Shown in pieces: positions 12,305-26,500 of a stretch of DNA of 64,000 bases. Each line of letters begins with the position of its first letter. The stretch's first letter is position 1. The notes under the pieces are model-generated. The model saw only the letters and a list, made by a program, of their open reading frames with translations. It was not told the origin of the DNA and searched no databases. Where the stretch lies: contig JAJLRJ010000006.1 in assembly GCA_024195265.1 (NCBI GenBank), forward strand, positions 32,384,434 through 32,448,433, given 5' to 3'. The stretch comes from Dendrophyllia cribrosa (lineage: Eukaryota; Cnidaria; Anthozoa; Scleractinia; Dendrophylliidae). The translations under genes were made by a program, and so were the position numbers.

Positions 12305-12795
12305 CCGTTTATAGGCCCATCAGTTTGGTAACAAAACATTATTCCGGTTGTACCCCCTCCTATATATAAGCGCACCACAGTTCCTTAACAGCAATTCTTT
12401 ACAAACATTTGCACCAGATTAACTAATACAACGCTTATTTATCACAATACTTTTCGGCTTGCCAGCTAAAAAAACCCTAACGAAGTTGTATAAGCCCAGG
12501 GCTTATAACCAGGATTTTGGGTACGGAAGCCATTGTTGGTTAGCTTTTGTGTTGTGGTGTGGGTATTGTTCAGTGTCTTTCGTATCAGTTTGTTTTACGT
12601 CATTTGGGGATCACACCATCCGCAACACCAAGAAATTACCGGGATTTTAAAAGCTCCTGACGGTATATGAAATTATCCCGAAGTTATATAACCCCGGTTG
12701 CATAAAGCAACTTAAGATGGGAATTTTCTGCAACCGTCTCCTCGGCCTGCGTTCCGAAGGTTTTTCTTGCGCTCTCTTTGTGTTTTCGATATTCG
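11110..12795. other. Intergenic sequence, no gene seen
   Basis: Only short frames without recognisable domains occur. A long C tract with a CCCCCAT prelude occupies 12240-12304. Nothing else was identified. Confidence 0.5.
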
Positions 12796-12799
12796 TTAA

Positions 12800-13624
12800 G
12801 GTGGTCTTATACCCAAAAATAGGATGTCTAGCTTGCAACGTTGGTTTTTTGGAAAATGGCAAAATTGTAATCTTAAAACACTTGAGAATACCATTTTGAA
12901 AGAATTTCACTAAATTTGCAGCACTAAACATTTGAACTATAAGATTAGTTAATAGTGGTATATAATTTTCCCATAGCAACGGCCCTAGCAACTATTGTTT
13001 ACATTAGTTTAATGCTCATAAAACGTGCTAAATGAATGCAATCACCCCCCCCCCCCCCCCCTCCCCCCCTCCCGACTATAATTGATCTAGAAACCATTGT
13101 CTTAACTTTAAGACCGTTTTTCTCAAATAACACAAATTCACGGATTGAGAAACCTGTAAGCAAGGTATCTCTCTTGTATTTTAGCCAAATTTTCTGAAAT
13201 TTTCAGGAGCATGAAAGAATATAATTCTCTAGGAGGTAAACCTAAAAAAGCCTCCATTTTCTGAAACAATACTGTAGTAATTAAACCTTTGTTCTATTGT
13301 TATTTTGTATTTTTCACATTAATGCCTCCCCCCCGCCCGAAAAAAATGGAAACGCATTGTTTTCCGAGGTTTAGATCCTAGATGGATCATTTATGCACAA
13401 AGTAAAGTTGACTCCATTGGAAACCGACCATTTGGTGGAAAGTTATTGTGCTTATAACAGGGGGCCTTATTTCAACTTAAGGAGCTGGTTAATAATTAAC
13501 CAATCGGAAATTCGACCTAAAGTGGCAGATTTTGAACTCAGGGTACAAAACTATATATCAGGATGGTGGAATTTTCCCATAAAATTGTTTCGGGAAAAAA
13601 ACATATTTTTTGTATAAGACCACC
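12800..13624. mobile_element. TTAA-flanked non-autonomous transposon, 825 bp
   Basis: TTAA at 12796-12799 and 13625-13628 flanks GGTGGTCTTATAC...GTATAAGACCACC. The interior has no transposase. TTAA duplication is known for piggyBac, Kolobok and some Sola elements; which one mobilised it cannot be decided here. Confidence 0.75.
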
Positions 13625-13629
13625 TTAAT

Positions 13630-14755
13630 CCGCCTTCTGCCGAGTTGTTCATGATAGCGCGCAAGACGTTCCTCCCTAGACTCGCACAACGGAGCGAATC
13701 AGCACTTGGCCTGTTCTTTAATCTTTAATCTTTAATCATTATTTATACACGGTTCCAGGCATTCAGATAGTGGCATTCAGGTATTCAGTTCCAGGCATTC
13801 AGATAGTGGGTAGCCTGTTCCAGGCATTTAGATAGTGAAGACCGAAGGATAGGCGGCACACGAAGGAAAAATATTGCGGGTGCTTACGGGGGGAACCTCA
13901 CCCCGTCTCCCCATTCCCGCTTGTTTAGCTGCTCCCGGCTCTACAATCCGTCTGTAAGAACAGACGGAGGAACCGAGGAGCACTAGTAACGAGTTTCCGA
14001 GTAGGACAGTTTTCGGAAATTCTCGGCAATTCAGTGACGAATATGGCGCTTGTTACTCAATGTGCAACTTAAAATTATCCATTCCTGGCCGTGATAAGAC
14101 CGAGTTAATCACAGTTGCGCGCTCCGGGTTATTGCCTCCTGCCGCAGGTAAGACTATATTAGCCCATGCTTCTGTATGTTCACTGGATTCATGACATATC
14201 TGCTTTTATAAAGGCGATGTTAAAAGACTGAACTGTACTAAAAAGTTCCGTACAAGTAGCTTGTTGCCCCCCAAGGGGGGAGATGAGGGGAGACTGGGCG
14301 AGAGGGGTGAGGTACATTTTTCTTTCTGCGCGTCGCCTATTCTTTTCCTCCAAACAACAACATCAACAACAACAACAACTACTACTGCTATTGCTACTAC
14401 TGCTGCTGCTACTACTAATATCTGAGTTTGAACATGCTACCGCGTTAGCTGCACCATGTTACATTAGGGAGAATAATGCCGGAAAATACATAGAGGTTAT
14501 TCATCGTGAAGTTATGCAATATGGCTGAGTATTTTTACGAGTCGGTTTCTATTTGTTCGAGCCTTTAGGCAAGAAAAAATAAAAACTGACAAGTTAAAAT
14601 GCCCAGCCGTATTACACAACTTTTCGCTGAATAAATTGTTTATAAAACGACAGTAGTATTCTCCTAAAACTATTTTTTTGAAACTGTTTTCCCTAGCGCG
14701 CGGTCAGAAGAGTGTAATGACGCGTCATATTTGCACTCTAGAATGCCATGTCGAA
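13630..14755. other. Intergenic sequence with MITE scraps and a CAA/CTA microsatellite
   Basis: GCCTGTTCCAGGCATT pieces occur near 13710-13840. A short inverted repeat lies around 13945-13975. A CAACAA.../CTACTACTGCTG microsatellite lies at ~14353-14416. No supported gene. Confidence 0.45.
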
Positions 14756-14762
14756 TAATTAA

Positions 14763-15443
14763 CGGTTATTCATCGAGGACGAGCCGAATATGAGCTGATA
14801 TATATAACCAACGAGGCACCGCGCCGAGTTGGTTATATATCAGCTCATATTCGGCGAGGCCGAATATGAGCCTTTGGTACTAGTAAATTTTTACCTCTCG
14901 ATAATGATTTTCTAGTTTTTTGATTGGTCCCACCGCTACCGATCTGATGACGAATTACGCGAAAAAAATATTGTTTTCCTCGTCGCGGAAAAAAAAATTG
15001 CACGTGCACGTGGCGGGCAAATCTTTCCTCGTCCGCAGTATAATTTTTACAATTGTTATGTTCAAATCCATAACCATTTCTGCCAGTCCGATTAAGACTT
15101 ATTTTTTAAAGGAAACTGACATTCTTCTCGATCTTATTTTGAAGGAAACTACTTTTGAAAGAAACATTCTTCTCGATCTCGCCGCCTGTTTATAGCATTT
15201 ACTCGCTTTCGATTTGTGAAGCGGTCATGTGACTCTTGTTCACTGACGTGACAGTCATGCATTTTTTTGGAGCGGAAATATTTTTTTTTTCCAATTTCCC
15301 GTTATTTGAGTGTTTGAAAATTTACTAAAACAGTTATTCATCTCGGCCTCGCCGAATATGAGCTGATATATAACCAACTCGGCGCGGCGCCTCGTTGGTT
15401 ATATATATCAGCTCATATTCGGCTCGTCCTTGATGAATAACAG
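14763..15443. mobile_element. TTAA-flanked transposon with a hairpin at each end, 681 bp
   Basis: TTAA (14759-14762 and 15444-15447) flanks inverted ends reading TTATTCATC...GATGAATAA. Each end also folds on itself: CCGAATATGAGCTGATATAT is inverted within 14785-14880 and again within 15350-15425, sharing a central ACCAACGAGGC motif. The interior has no transposase. Confidence 0.75.
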
Positions 15444-15690
15444 TTAAATATTATTCCCATCAACTCCTCGCGCTCCCCTCGGTTGCGCTTCTCTCGTTCC
15501 GCGTCTATTCCCCCCTCGTGCGTCTCCCGCGCCTTGCCAAGTGAGACGAACGGGGACGAGTCAGCTTCTTCGCTCCAATACAATAGCTAATCGGATACCT
15601 AATTGTGAACAAGAAATACATATTACAAGACGCCAACCAATGAACTGAAAGAAGGGAACCCGTGTGCTTATAACTCTAATGTAACAAATA

Positions 15691-16577
15691 CAGTAAACAC
15701 CCGCATATAAGAACAAATGGATTAAGAACACCAGGCTGAAATTTGGCCAATAAAGCCCCATTTTTATAAGAACAAGATCAGCATGAAAATTGTAACATGT
15801 TCTTATAAAATAGAAAAAGTGTCATAATTACAAAACAGGTAAGTTTATGTTTGCTGTCAGATAACTACAGAACTCTATCAGCTGTCAACCTGTCTTATTG
15901 ATTGCGTTCATTTGTTAATATAAATTTTTTAAATCGAAATTGTCTTTTTTTTAATCGAAAGGAATAATGTAAATAGTGCTTTGACTGAATAGTTTTTTAA
16001 GTGAAATTAATTGTAAAATAAGATTTTTTAGTTAGTTTTGTTATCAATAAAAGATTTGTTTTTAATTACAGAATAATTATTTTATTTTCCTAAAATATGC
16101 TAATTATACCTCTAGCAACATGTTTTGGATAGTATTACTAAATAAAAATTTTAGAACATTTTAAGGCGGATTTGTCACTAAGCACCCGATAAATAAGAAC
16201 TCAATCAGCCTGACCTCCGAAATCGTGTGTTCGTATACACCTAATTCAATAAAGGTTGCTTTGACAATTGGTCATTGGTAATAGCGAAGCGCACAATTAC
16301 TATTTATAGAACTAAAACTCAGACAAACAAACCAAAATTGACTCTCAGGGGATTCCTAATAACGAACTTCTATTGTCAGAAATGCAAGAATAAACAATAA
16401 TAAATTATAAACTCAGACAAACATGAGTACTGACGTCATTTGTGCGCTTTGCTATTGGGCATTGGCATTTGGGCATACGGAACACAATGCAATGCTTTGC
16501 TTGAGTGAACACCAAACAATAGCTTCCCAATGCCCAATTACCAATGACCAAAATTAGGTGTATGCGGGTGTTTACTG
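15691..16577. mobile_element. TA-flanked non-autonomous transposon, 887 bp
   Basis: CAGTAAACACCCGCATA and its complement TATGCGGGTGTTTACTG define the ends, with TA on both sides. The interior is AT-rich and non-coding. CAGTAAAC ends with TA duplication suggest a Tc1/mariner-like source (inference). Confidence 0.75.
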
Positions 16578-16799
16578 TATATTATGTACTACCGATCCAC
16601 TTGTTATGAAAAAACCGAGCATGTTATATGCTTTTAAATAAACAAATATATTTATTAAGAACGACAAAACATGGATTTGTACAATTTTTTAGTTTGACAA
16701 TTGAAATAAAACTCGAGATACTGCCCAGCAGATTTATGTCAAAGGACACATTTTGGGGTTTCATTGGTCGACTTGTGTGCAACTATATGGTTTCATGCA

Positions 16800-17400
16800 C
16801 GGACTCAAAAGATAGAACGTACGACTCTGGGGGTTCTATCTTTAGTGTGACCATTCATATGAAAGCTATTGATCAGTACGATTGTTATGCTGTACAAGGT
16901 GGTTCTAACTTTTGTGTCTGTGGATGAAATCCTAAAGTGTGACCATTCAAATGAAAGCTACTGAGCAGTATTTTCCTGTGATACTGTTTATTATGCTGTA
17001 CAAGGTGATTCTAACTTTTGAGTCTGTGGATGAAATCCGAAAGTGTGACCATTCAAATGAAAGCTATCGAGCAGTACTTTTCGTGGTACTGTTTATTGTG
17101 CTCTACAAGGTGGTTCTAACGTTTGAGTCTGTGGATGAAATCCGAAAGTCATCCACAGACTCATTTAAAAATGAAAGCTACTGAACAGTATTTTCCTGTG
17201 TTGCTGTTTATTTACTGCACAAGGCGGTTCTACATGTAACTTATGCATCTGTGGATGAAATTCTACATCGTGACAACGTACTTTCCTGTAATGCTGCTGT
17301 TTATTATGCTGTACAAGGTGGTTCTTTTTTCTAACTGTGGATGAAATCCTAACGTGTGACCATTCAAATAAAAACTAGTGAGCAGTACTCTACTATGGTG
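16800..17400. repeat. Degenerate ~110-bp tandem repeat
   Basis: Several diverged copies share GTGTGACCATTCAAATGAAAG, a GCAGTA step, a GCTGTACAAGGTGGTTCTAAC step, then GAGTCTGTGGATGAAATCC. Single or double copies occur at 18740-18840 and 22560-22740 (the latter with CTGTCAAAAAGAAC instead). The dispersed plus tandem pattern fits a SINE or satellite that spread in this genome. Confidence 0.65.
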
Positions 17401-17501
17401 CAATTTGCTTTTCAGCATTTAACACAACGAATTTTTTTTTCTGGTCAGGCATGTCTCTTTAACAGTTTTTTTTTTATAAATGTTTGTTATTCATCAGAGA
17501 A

Positions 17502-20500
17502 TTAGTAATCGTTGTCTCCTTCTGCTGAGTCGTGATCTGAAGCAGGATGTGCTTCAAACAGCTCTGAGCTTAACACGGGAAGATGGCTTCTGGACGAGGC
17601 AGGCTTCTTTGGAGTGGACGTCCTCATCTGCTGCAAATCAAACAAGGAATGTCACCGTTTTTGTTTCAGTCTTTTCGTCGTTGCGGCTGTTTTAGCGTTA
17701 AACTGTGAAGACGGTATTTGTCTAATGCACCATTCAAATCCTGCAGTGCCCCCCTCCTCCCCCTTGGACATTAGTCGAACCTTGGGGGTAGGGCATTAGT
17801 CTACCCTCAGTGTACCCCGGGGTATTTGACATCCTCATGTTTTCGGTATCGGGGGGAGGGGGGGGGGGGGGGGGGGGGTTCAACAATATACATGTAGAAC
17901 TGTGGTTTGTTGGTTTGGTCATATGTACATGTCAAAACAAAAACAATTACAAAACAATAAGTCAAGGGATGAATAACCTACAATAAAGCATAATAAACAC
18001 TGACAGCATATACTACCTTTGTTTATTGTTTATTTATTTTCTCCAAAGATTAACAAGTTTACAGGAATGAATAATTAAGAAATAAAGAGAAAAGGGGCCT
18101 TGTGCTTTGCATGAATAGCCTACAGTTAGTCCAGGGGGGGGGGGGGGGGGTGGTCTCCACTATGAAAATGACGGGGCTGCTTGTCATACCTTTTTGGGGT
18201 CAAAATTTGTAGATTGGTACCGCTTAGGGTGTTGATATCTTAAATGACCATGGTTAGAATTATCGCGGTACATGTACCTTTTAGGGTAATGAGCCGAAAA
18301 AAATATGACAGAATATGTCTTCACTTGTGTTGTTTAAAATTGGTACCTCTTAGGGGTAAAAATATATTTGGGCCACGTCGATTACCCCCCCCCCCCGCCA
18401 CCCCCACGCCGGGCAGTTAGTGTAAAATAAACACTGACAGCCTACACTACCTTTGGCTTGTGTTTTCCATGTCCTTGCGTTCCTCGCTTTCCTTGTTGCA
18501 TTTTGTAGATGTAGTGATCCATGTCCTTCCTGAGATGACATAAAAAAGATAGTAACACTGCAATGTTGTATGTAAAATGAACTTGAAAAGGTTTTCCCTT
18601 ATGAATAAAAATTGGCCAATGTAATAAATTTTAAAACATCACCTTTTTTGTCCTTATGATCATTTCATTTATTCATTTATTTATTATTATTATTTATTCC
18701 GTGAGAAGAACCTTGAGTCATGAGACGCAGAGTGAAGCTATTGAGCAGTACTTATCTGTGGTGCTGTTAAGTTTATTATGCATTACAAGTTGGTTCTAAC
18801 ATTTGAGTGTGGATGAAATCCTACATTGTGACCATTCAATTCTCCATCATAAGTGGATACCCTTATCGACCATGTTTAAGGTTCTGATTTGGAGAGAGGC
18901 ATCTCATGCAGCAGTAATAAAATAATTGAACGAACATTTGATTGCATTTGATTATTGTAAGTTTGATGAATTGCGACAGGCTTATGATAAGTCCACCTAC
19001 AGGGGGTGCGGTTAGCACAAGACACTACATTGAAAGTATCAACAGCCATTTTCAAATGTTACAGCCTGATTACACATGCGATTTTTGCTGCGCTTTCCAA
19101 TGCAACTCTTGTCGAAAGTGTAAACCAGCAGTGAATTCATTTTGACACAGGTCCAATATTACTGTAGCTGTGATTTTCCAAAAGCTGCCACCAAATTGCA
19201 TTAGGTTTTAAACATGTTTGAACCATCTGCAATATCGCAGTGACAAATCTCAATTAAATCACCTCTAGTTTACACACGCGATTTGAAGATGCAACTTGCA
19301 TGCAACAACAATTTCATTGAAAAGAGAGACAAAATTTGCAAAAAAATTGCCTGTGAGTGTGTTAACTGGCATTTACAATGCAATTCATGGTGAATAATTG
19401 GACACATGCATAGAACACTGTACTCTAAAACAAAACTGACTGGTTGACTTGCTGTAACAGGCTGGGGCTGATGAACTCTGAGCTTGGAGTAGTTGAAGTT
19501 GACAAAGGACCCAGAGGTCGAAATCGACTACTGGGTGTACGGCTACTGGGTGTCTTGTATGACATGCCACGCTCTGATTCGCTGTCCTCCTCTTCATCAT
19601 CATCATCATCATCTTCATCACTGTTGTTATTGTTCAGGTTAAATGGAAGCTGAAATAATTGAAGTGGAGTTTATTAATTTGCTAATTGGTTTGGTGCATA
19701 TTGCTGAGGTGTGGTGCATGCTGCTGAGGTGTTGTGCATGTTGCTGGGGTGTGGTGCATGCTGCTGAGGTGTGGTGCATGCTGCTGAGGTGTGGTGCATA
19801 TTGCTGAGGTGTAGTGCTTATTGTTGAGGTGAGGTGCATATTGCTGAGGTGTGGTGCATATTGCTTAGGTGTGGTGCATGCTGCTGAGGTGTGGTGAATA
19901 TTGTTGAGGTGTGGTGAATGCAGCTGAGGTGTGGTGCATGCTGTCGAGGTGAGGTGTGAGCTGCTGAGGTGTGGTGCATGCTGCTGAGGTGTGGTACATG
20001 CTGCTGAGGTGAGGTGCATGCTGCTGAGGTGTGGTGCATATTGCTGAGGTGAAGTGCATATTGTTGAGGTGTGGTGCATATTGCTGAGGTTTGGTGCATA
20101 TTGTTGAGGTGTGGTGCATGCTGCTGAGGTGTGGTACATATTGCTGAGGTGAAGTCAATATTACTAAGGTGTGGTGCATATTGCTGAGGTGAGGTGAGGT
20201 GAGGTGCATATTACTGAGGTGTGGTACATATTGCTGAGGTGTGGTGAATACTGCTGAGGTGTGGGGCATATCGCTGAGGTGAGGTGTATACTGTTGAGGT
20301 GGAATACATATTACTGAGGTGTGGTGCATGATGCTGAGGTGTGGTGCATAATTGTTATGGTGTGGTAAATGCTGCTGAGGTGTGGCGCATATTACTGAGG
20401 GTGGTACATGCTGCCATATTGCTGAGGTGAGGTACATATTGCCAAGGTCACATACATTTTGCTTAAGGTGAGATGCATGCTGCTGAGGTGAGGAGAAGGG

Positions 20501-23500
20501 GGCCTTGGAGGGACTAACAACCATAATCCATAATGCCATATTACAGTAGTGCATAGACCAATTCGGCTAACGCATTGTTGTACCCAATTCAAACCTTCTG
20601 GGAATAAGATTCTTTGTTCACAATATTTCCATATAATTTCCATGTCAATGCTTCATTGATATGGAAATATGACAGACAAAGAGTTCTAATCCCAAAGGGT
20701 TTGAATTGGGTACAACAATGCGTTAGCCGAATTTGTCTATTATGGATTTGTTTTCCTCTGCATTGTTTGTTCCCTAAAGACTTTTGGCAATGTTTGACCA
20801 CTGGCGACACTAATACTTTTGCCCATTAGCTGTTATTGCAAGTAAGCAATAGGGTGTCTTTTTAGCAAGTAGCAAGAGAACACTAAGGTGTCAGACATTA
20901 CCTTGAGGTCTTTCTTTCTTTTGAAAGGCGTTGCATCAAAGATATCATCCTCATAGTCCATGTCCTGTTGTTCAAGCAGCTCTCTGATCTCTCGTTTACG
21001 CTTGATAGTTCCAACACCTCCAGAAATTGTCTTCACATTCTGCTGGGAGGAACCTAAAAAACAAAAAATGGACACTTATTAATAGTGTAAGGTGGTTATA
21101 TGGAAAAATCCTGTGACATCCAACACCAGAAAATGCCAACATTAAATAAAATATTTTGATTTATTTAGCACCTTTCACTCCTGGAACATTCTTTTCCTTG
21201 GCAGAGATTTTCTTTACTGAAGTTTCCTTCTTGTTGGAGACAAGTGCATGTCCTTGATGCTTCAACTGACACTCTTGTGCAGTTCGTGACCCCACTTTTC
21301 TGGAAACCTTTTGCCAAAACATTGGTGTGTTGCCAGGTAAGGCATAGAGTGCTCTAAAGAGAATAAAAGAGAGAATAAAAGTCTTTTTGTATGTGAAAGT
21401 ATGAGGTATTTTAGTCTGATTGGAACTTATTTACTTTAACTTACATTAACCGGTCATTATTTTAGCAAGGAAGTGCTTTCTAGGCTAAAATTGTAGGTGA
21501 ACGATGTCAAAATTTAACACAAGGCAGTTATGCTGCCTGTCCTTTAAATTGTGTCGCTATTACAAACAAGACTGAAGATTTATTTTGACTGCTGTTGATT
21601 TTTTTTTGGATTAGATAATGAAATCTGGATTTTGGATTGTCCAAGACACACACGCCCATGTGCTTGGTAACATTCAGGGCTGCCAAGAATGTTGTCTAAC
21701 AGGAGCCTTATAGACTAGGGAACCTCAATAACTGGCAAGGAACGTTATGTTTTCTCTGTGGTACCATACATTCCATAGAGTGAGGACCTTGGAATTTCTG
21801 TTCGACAACAGGCTTGGTGGTCATCATCGTCGATCTTTGTTCATACATGAAATTGTATAATATTTACACGCTCTTCCAAGGTTAAGTAGCTCAAGAGGGC
21901 TGTCCCTCCTTATAACTTGAAGCATCTACATGTAGGAGTATTGCTTATTCCTTTGAAGTCTGGATGGAATGCTATTCTGCCATGGAGTGACCCTTCTCCA
22001 TGTTTTGGGGTGTATGGAGGGAGACCTTGAACAAAATTGTGGAGAAACCACGACTAAACCTCAAACCATTAACATTGCCAAACGTATACACCAATAAAAA
22101 TATCACTTACATTTTGTATAAAATGACCTGAAATTACTTCAAATAATAATGAAATAATCTAGTGCATTTTTGACTAGAAGGTCGGTGACTCAAGGTCCCT
22201 GCTCTCTGCTATGGTCTTGTTTTTCTTTAGACTGGTCAAACTTTACTTCACACTGTTTCTCTCCATCCAGGTGTACAAATGGGTTCTGGCAACCATTATG
22301 CAGGAGTTAAGCTTATGATGGACATGCATCCTATCCAGGGAGAGTAGTAACACTCCCAGTTGCTTCATGCTATAGAAACCAGGGGCCAGTTGCATAAAGC
22401 TTAACGCCAGACGTAACAGCTAACGTTGGGCGTTCAGCCCAGCCAAAGTTACTATTTAACGTCAGACGTTAGCATGTACATCCGACGTAAAAAGTTTTAT
22501 GCAATTGGCCCCAGGTTTAGCTTGGGCAGTTTTAACCTTTTCACTCCCAGAGACATGTAATGTAGTTCTAACTTTTGAGTCTGTCAAAAAGAACCTATAC
22601 TGTGACCATTCAAATGAAACCTCTTCAGCAGTACTTTTGCATGGTTCCGTACAATTTGTTCTGACTTTTGAGTCTGTCGACAAGAACCTATAGTGTGACC
22701 ATTCAAATGAAACCACTTCGCAAGTAATTTTACATGGTGCCATTTGTTTTTCAGTATTTTACAGAATAATATTTGGGATTTTTCTTGAATTTTAATCTTT
22801 GGCACTCTTGGGAGTGAAAGGGTTATGCCACTTGGCCTATGAAAACTTTACTACACATACTCATTTAATCTTTCAATCTCCTCATCCTCCCATGGTGCCT
22901 CATCAGATAACACATTTTGTTGTCTTTTGGCATCCTTATTTGCTGTCTGTTTTGACACTTTAGAAGTTTGTGTTTTGCTTGAAACCCTGAGGGTACCTGG
23001 TGCAGCTTTTGTACCATTCTCTGAATCTCTTTGAGTTACTGCGCTTGTTTTGCCCGTTTTTGGACGAGTTTGTTGCTTCTTTGATGGCTTACGATGCATT
23101 TCTTCAGAGTCTTCCTCTGAGGATTGAGTACTTGTTTCATCAACCAGCGCTTTCACCCTTTTATGGACAGCCCTTCTCTCAGTATTTTTCTTTTTACCAG
23201 GTGCCTTGGAGCTTTTTCCTGAACAGCCAGTGCTATCAGATTGCTCTCCAAAGGAAGATATTACCATGATTTCACTTTCTGAGGTTTTATTGATGTTGCG
23301 CTTGGACATCTTCTGCTTCACACTTGTCCTAGCACTAACCTCAGAATCAGCATCAGATACTTCCACATTTTTTATGTTATTTGATTTATTACTGCGAGAT
23401 CTTAAAACACGTTTGGGTGGTGAAGGAATTTTTGGAGCTGGAAGTTGTTCAACATCTTCACTTTCACTGTCAGTGAGAGGCTTCACAGAATTTTTCCTTT

Positions 23501-26500
23501 TGTTGATGTTCTGACTATTTTCTTCTGTAACTGAATGTACCGACGTGTTTTTCTGCGGTTTACCATCATTGTTTAGTATGTCATCTTCACTGGCTGAGGT
23601 TTTTGGTGTCTTCTTTGAACTGCCCCTTTGTACAGAATCACTTTTTTCTTCACTCTTCTTAGGTGTGCCCTCTTGGATTCTACTCTTATCAGATCCTTTG
23701 TCTTCCCTATCTGATAGCTTTTTCTGACTTTCTCCCTGCAAGTTTTGGTGGTTTTTGTTGGGGGATTTCTTTGGTGAATAGAACAGCTTTTTCTTCAAAT
23801 TTTGCACAATGTCTTTCTCTGAATTACTCTCACTACTGCTGCTATCCTCAAATGCAAAGCTCCTGTTTGTAGCTCCAGCATCACCTGGATCTTTGATGGA
23901 TATCGAAACATTGCTCTGTCTTTTAATTGCCTTTTGCTGATTTATTGAAATCTGCTGTGATTTATTCGTGCCTGTGGCCTTGTAAGGGCTTCTTAGTGCT
24001 TCTTGTTGTGAAGTTGCTTTGCTATTGCGCTGTTTAGGACTATTTATTTTTTGTTGCAGCGGACGGTCAGATTCTTCTGTGGACTCACTTCGTTGTGACT
24101 TTGTTTTGTTACTGCTTCTTCTCTTGTCTTCTCCTTTTCTGTGTCCATCATCAGACAAAACGTTTCCCTGTGGTAAAGGGCTAGATTCCTTAATCTACGA
24201 AGAAAAGGCAAAACAATATGAACACACAAATGCAAAAAAAAAAATATAAAAAAAAACTTGTTATTAACTCAGGGCTGTGCTCTAGCAGTGTCCAGGTGCC
24301 ATAGGACACTTACTTTTGTCTTCGGGTGACAAGAAAAATTGAGTTTTTGCACATATATGTATAATTGGTGTTTTCTAACTTATTGACTGAATTGTATGAA
24401 TAACTACAAGGGGATTCCTTTTTTTTGACAGTTCAATAAATAAATAGATCCCTGAGAAATTCCATTTTTTACATCTTTTTTTTTTTCTTGTTAAAGTAAC
24501 ATTGGATTGAGGAGGAATATGCGTATGTCTGACCAAATTTGTAAAATGTCCTATCAAAATTTTGTGGTTCCAGGAAGTACTGGGATCCATAACCAGCCCA
24601 AGGAAGGTCATTGAAATTTTGAGGGGGAGGCGGATCCCAAAAACCAAATTTTCTAAAGGAAAGTATTAAGCTAAATTTGAATTTAAAGAGGGGTGGGGAG
24701 GGGGTGGGAAAGGCTCAAACCAAAAAAAATTCTGTAGGATGGGGCATGCTGTCCAGTTGAGAAAGAAAAGTAATTTCCTGAACCCAGACTGTCAGGCTGT
24801 AGCTGCTGCTGTATTTTCACCTTTAAGGGAAGCTTGACATCCACATTGTACATAGAGGATATGGGTGTATAGTCCTCTCCTCCAGGGTCAATTCCTTCCA
24901 AATTGTGGTGCCTGTCAGTAAGAATCCTCTGTCCCCTCCACCAAGCTAGAGGTGGCTTCACCATGCGACCACTTCTTGTTGTCTGTGGGAAAATGTTAAG
25001 ATAATATTAGCAGCATGTCACATTAACCAGTTCTATAGTATCTGTAAGCATTTCATGTTGTATAATTTACTGGCACTGTTTGAAAACTAAGAATTTGCAG
25101 TTTAACAGGTCAATGGCAGCATCTTACAATGTACTTTTTTACATTAAAATTTGTTGTTAGAAAAGTACGGCCAAGGAAAAATACATGTATATGGAGAGTG
25201 ATACACTACAGCTAGTTGGGCACTTTATCTGGGCCATAAATTAAAGTGTATGAACAGATTTCTAGTTAATGTAAGTAATAGAAATCAAATCATTATTACA
25301 GATAGTTATATTTGCTGCTTCATCCAAGACTAGATTGTAACACATTCTTTTGCAAGCAAGACTGACTTCTGCACCTCTGACCTCCATTTAGCATCTCTAC
25401 AAAACAAGTACAGGTGTGTCCCTTACGTACCTTTATTTCCACTTCTTTTGGCAGTGCCCTGTTCTCTGGGGTCTTCAAATCTTAAAACAAATTTAAAACA
25501 AAAATGCATTTGTAAAGAATGTTAAGCCTGGGCCAAACGACAATTGGCCTGAGACTCACATGCACTCTCCACGACTCTCCAGAAGAGTTTGAAATCTTCT
25601 TACATTGTAAATATTATTTCCATCAAAGTCTATGGGAATTCTGGACTCTTGATATCCTGTGACCTCAACTCACAGGTACCCTCACTGACTTGGCTGTCAA
25701 AACGTTTGCAGTGTTCTTGTCAACTATTGTTCCCATTTGGCCTTGGCTTATAAGATTTCAGGAGCAGCATGCATGAACAGGTAGATCTGTATGGGTATAA
25801 TTTTCATTTTGGTTCAATTTTGTTCAAACCAGTTTATTTTTTTTAAACCAGTTTATTTTTTTCAAACTGGTTTGTTTTTCTACTCTGATGTTAGTATTTA
25901 GGCCTAAACACTGATTTTAAAGGGTTAGCTTTCAAATAATGTCAGGGTTACTTTGTTTACATTTAATACCACGAAAATAAATACGATTGACAGACTAAAA
26001 CATGAGTGATATTTGGCACTCTTGGGAGTTAAAGGATTAATTAACAACCATTGGATGATTTTAATGTTATACTTACTAAGACTCTATATAACATCTCAGC
26101 AAGATTATCACCTGGCCATCCTGCTGATCTCTGTTTGACAGGTCTTCAAATTTCAACCAATCAACGCGCAACTCGCAAACACCGTTGGGGGTCCATTCAT
26201 TCGAGAGCGTTTCGCGAAACGAAATACACATTTTGTTTTGAATGTTGCTGGCTTTTTTCGTGTTTAGCTCAGCATTTATTTTACTTCCCTTGTTGGGAAT
26301 ATTGCGATACTCCAAGCCAGTTGAAAGACATCGGATTGCTTTAGTTAAACGTGTTATTTATTTAGTTAAACGTGTTATTTATTCTGAGATAGCGGTGGAA
26401 AGCTGTTCGAAACTGCGAGACAAGATTGAGCTTGGTTATTCTTCCTTCTCGACGAGACTAAGTGGAACATGAGAAATACTCTGACTTAAAGATTCCTTGA

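Noticed and set aside
14283..14528. ORF with Gln and Leu runs
   Set aside because: Caused by the CAA/CTA/CTG microsatellite.
19688..20500. CRISPR-like array
   Set aside because: Repeats are contiguous with no unique spacers, in a eukaryotic intron.
19639..20643. Overlapping minus-strand ORFs encoding Thr/Ser/His/Gln repeat proteins
   Set aside because: They are three-frame translations of the 20-bp minisatellite inside a KNL2 intron.
26076..26315. Additional KNL2 exon or SANTA domain
   Set aside because: It has a good donor, but no phase joins to the next exon without a stop, and no SANTA motif is visible.
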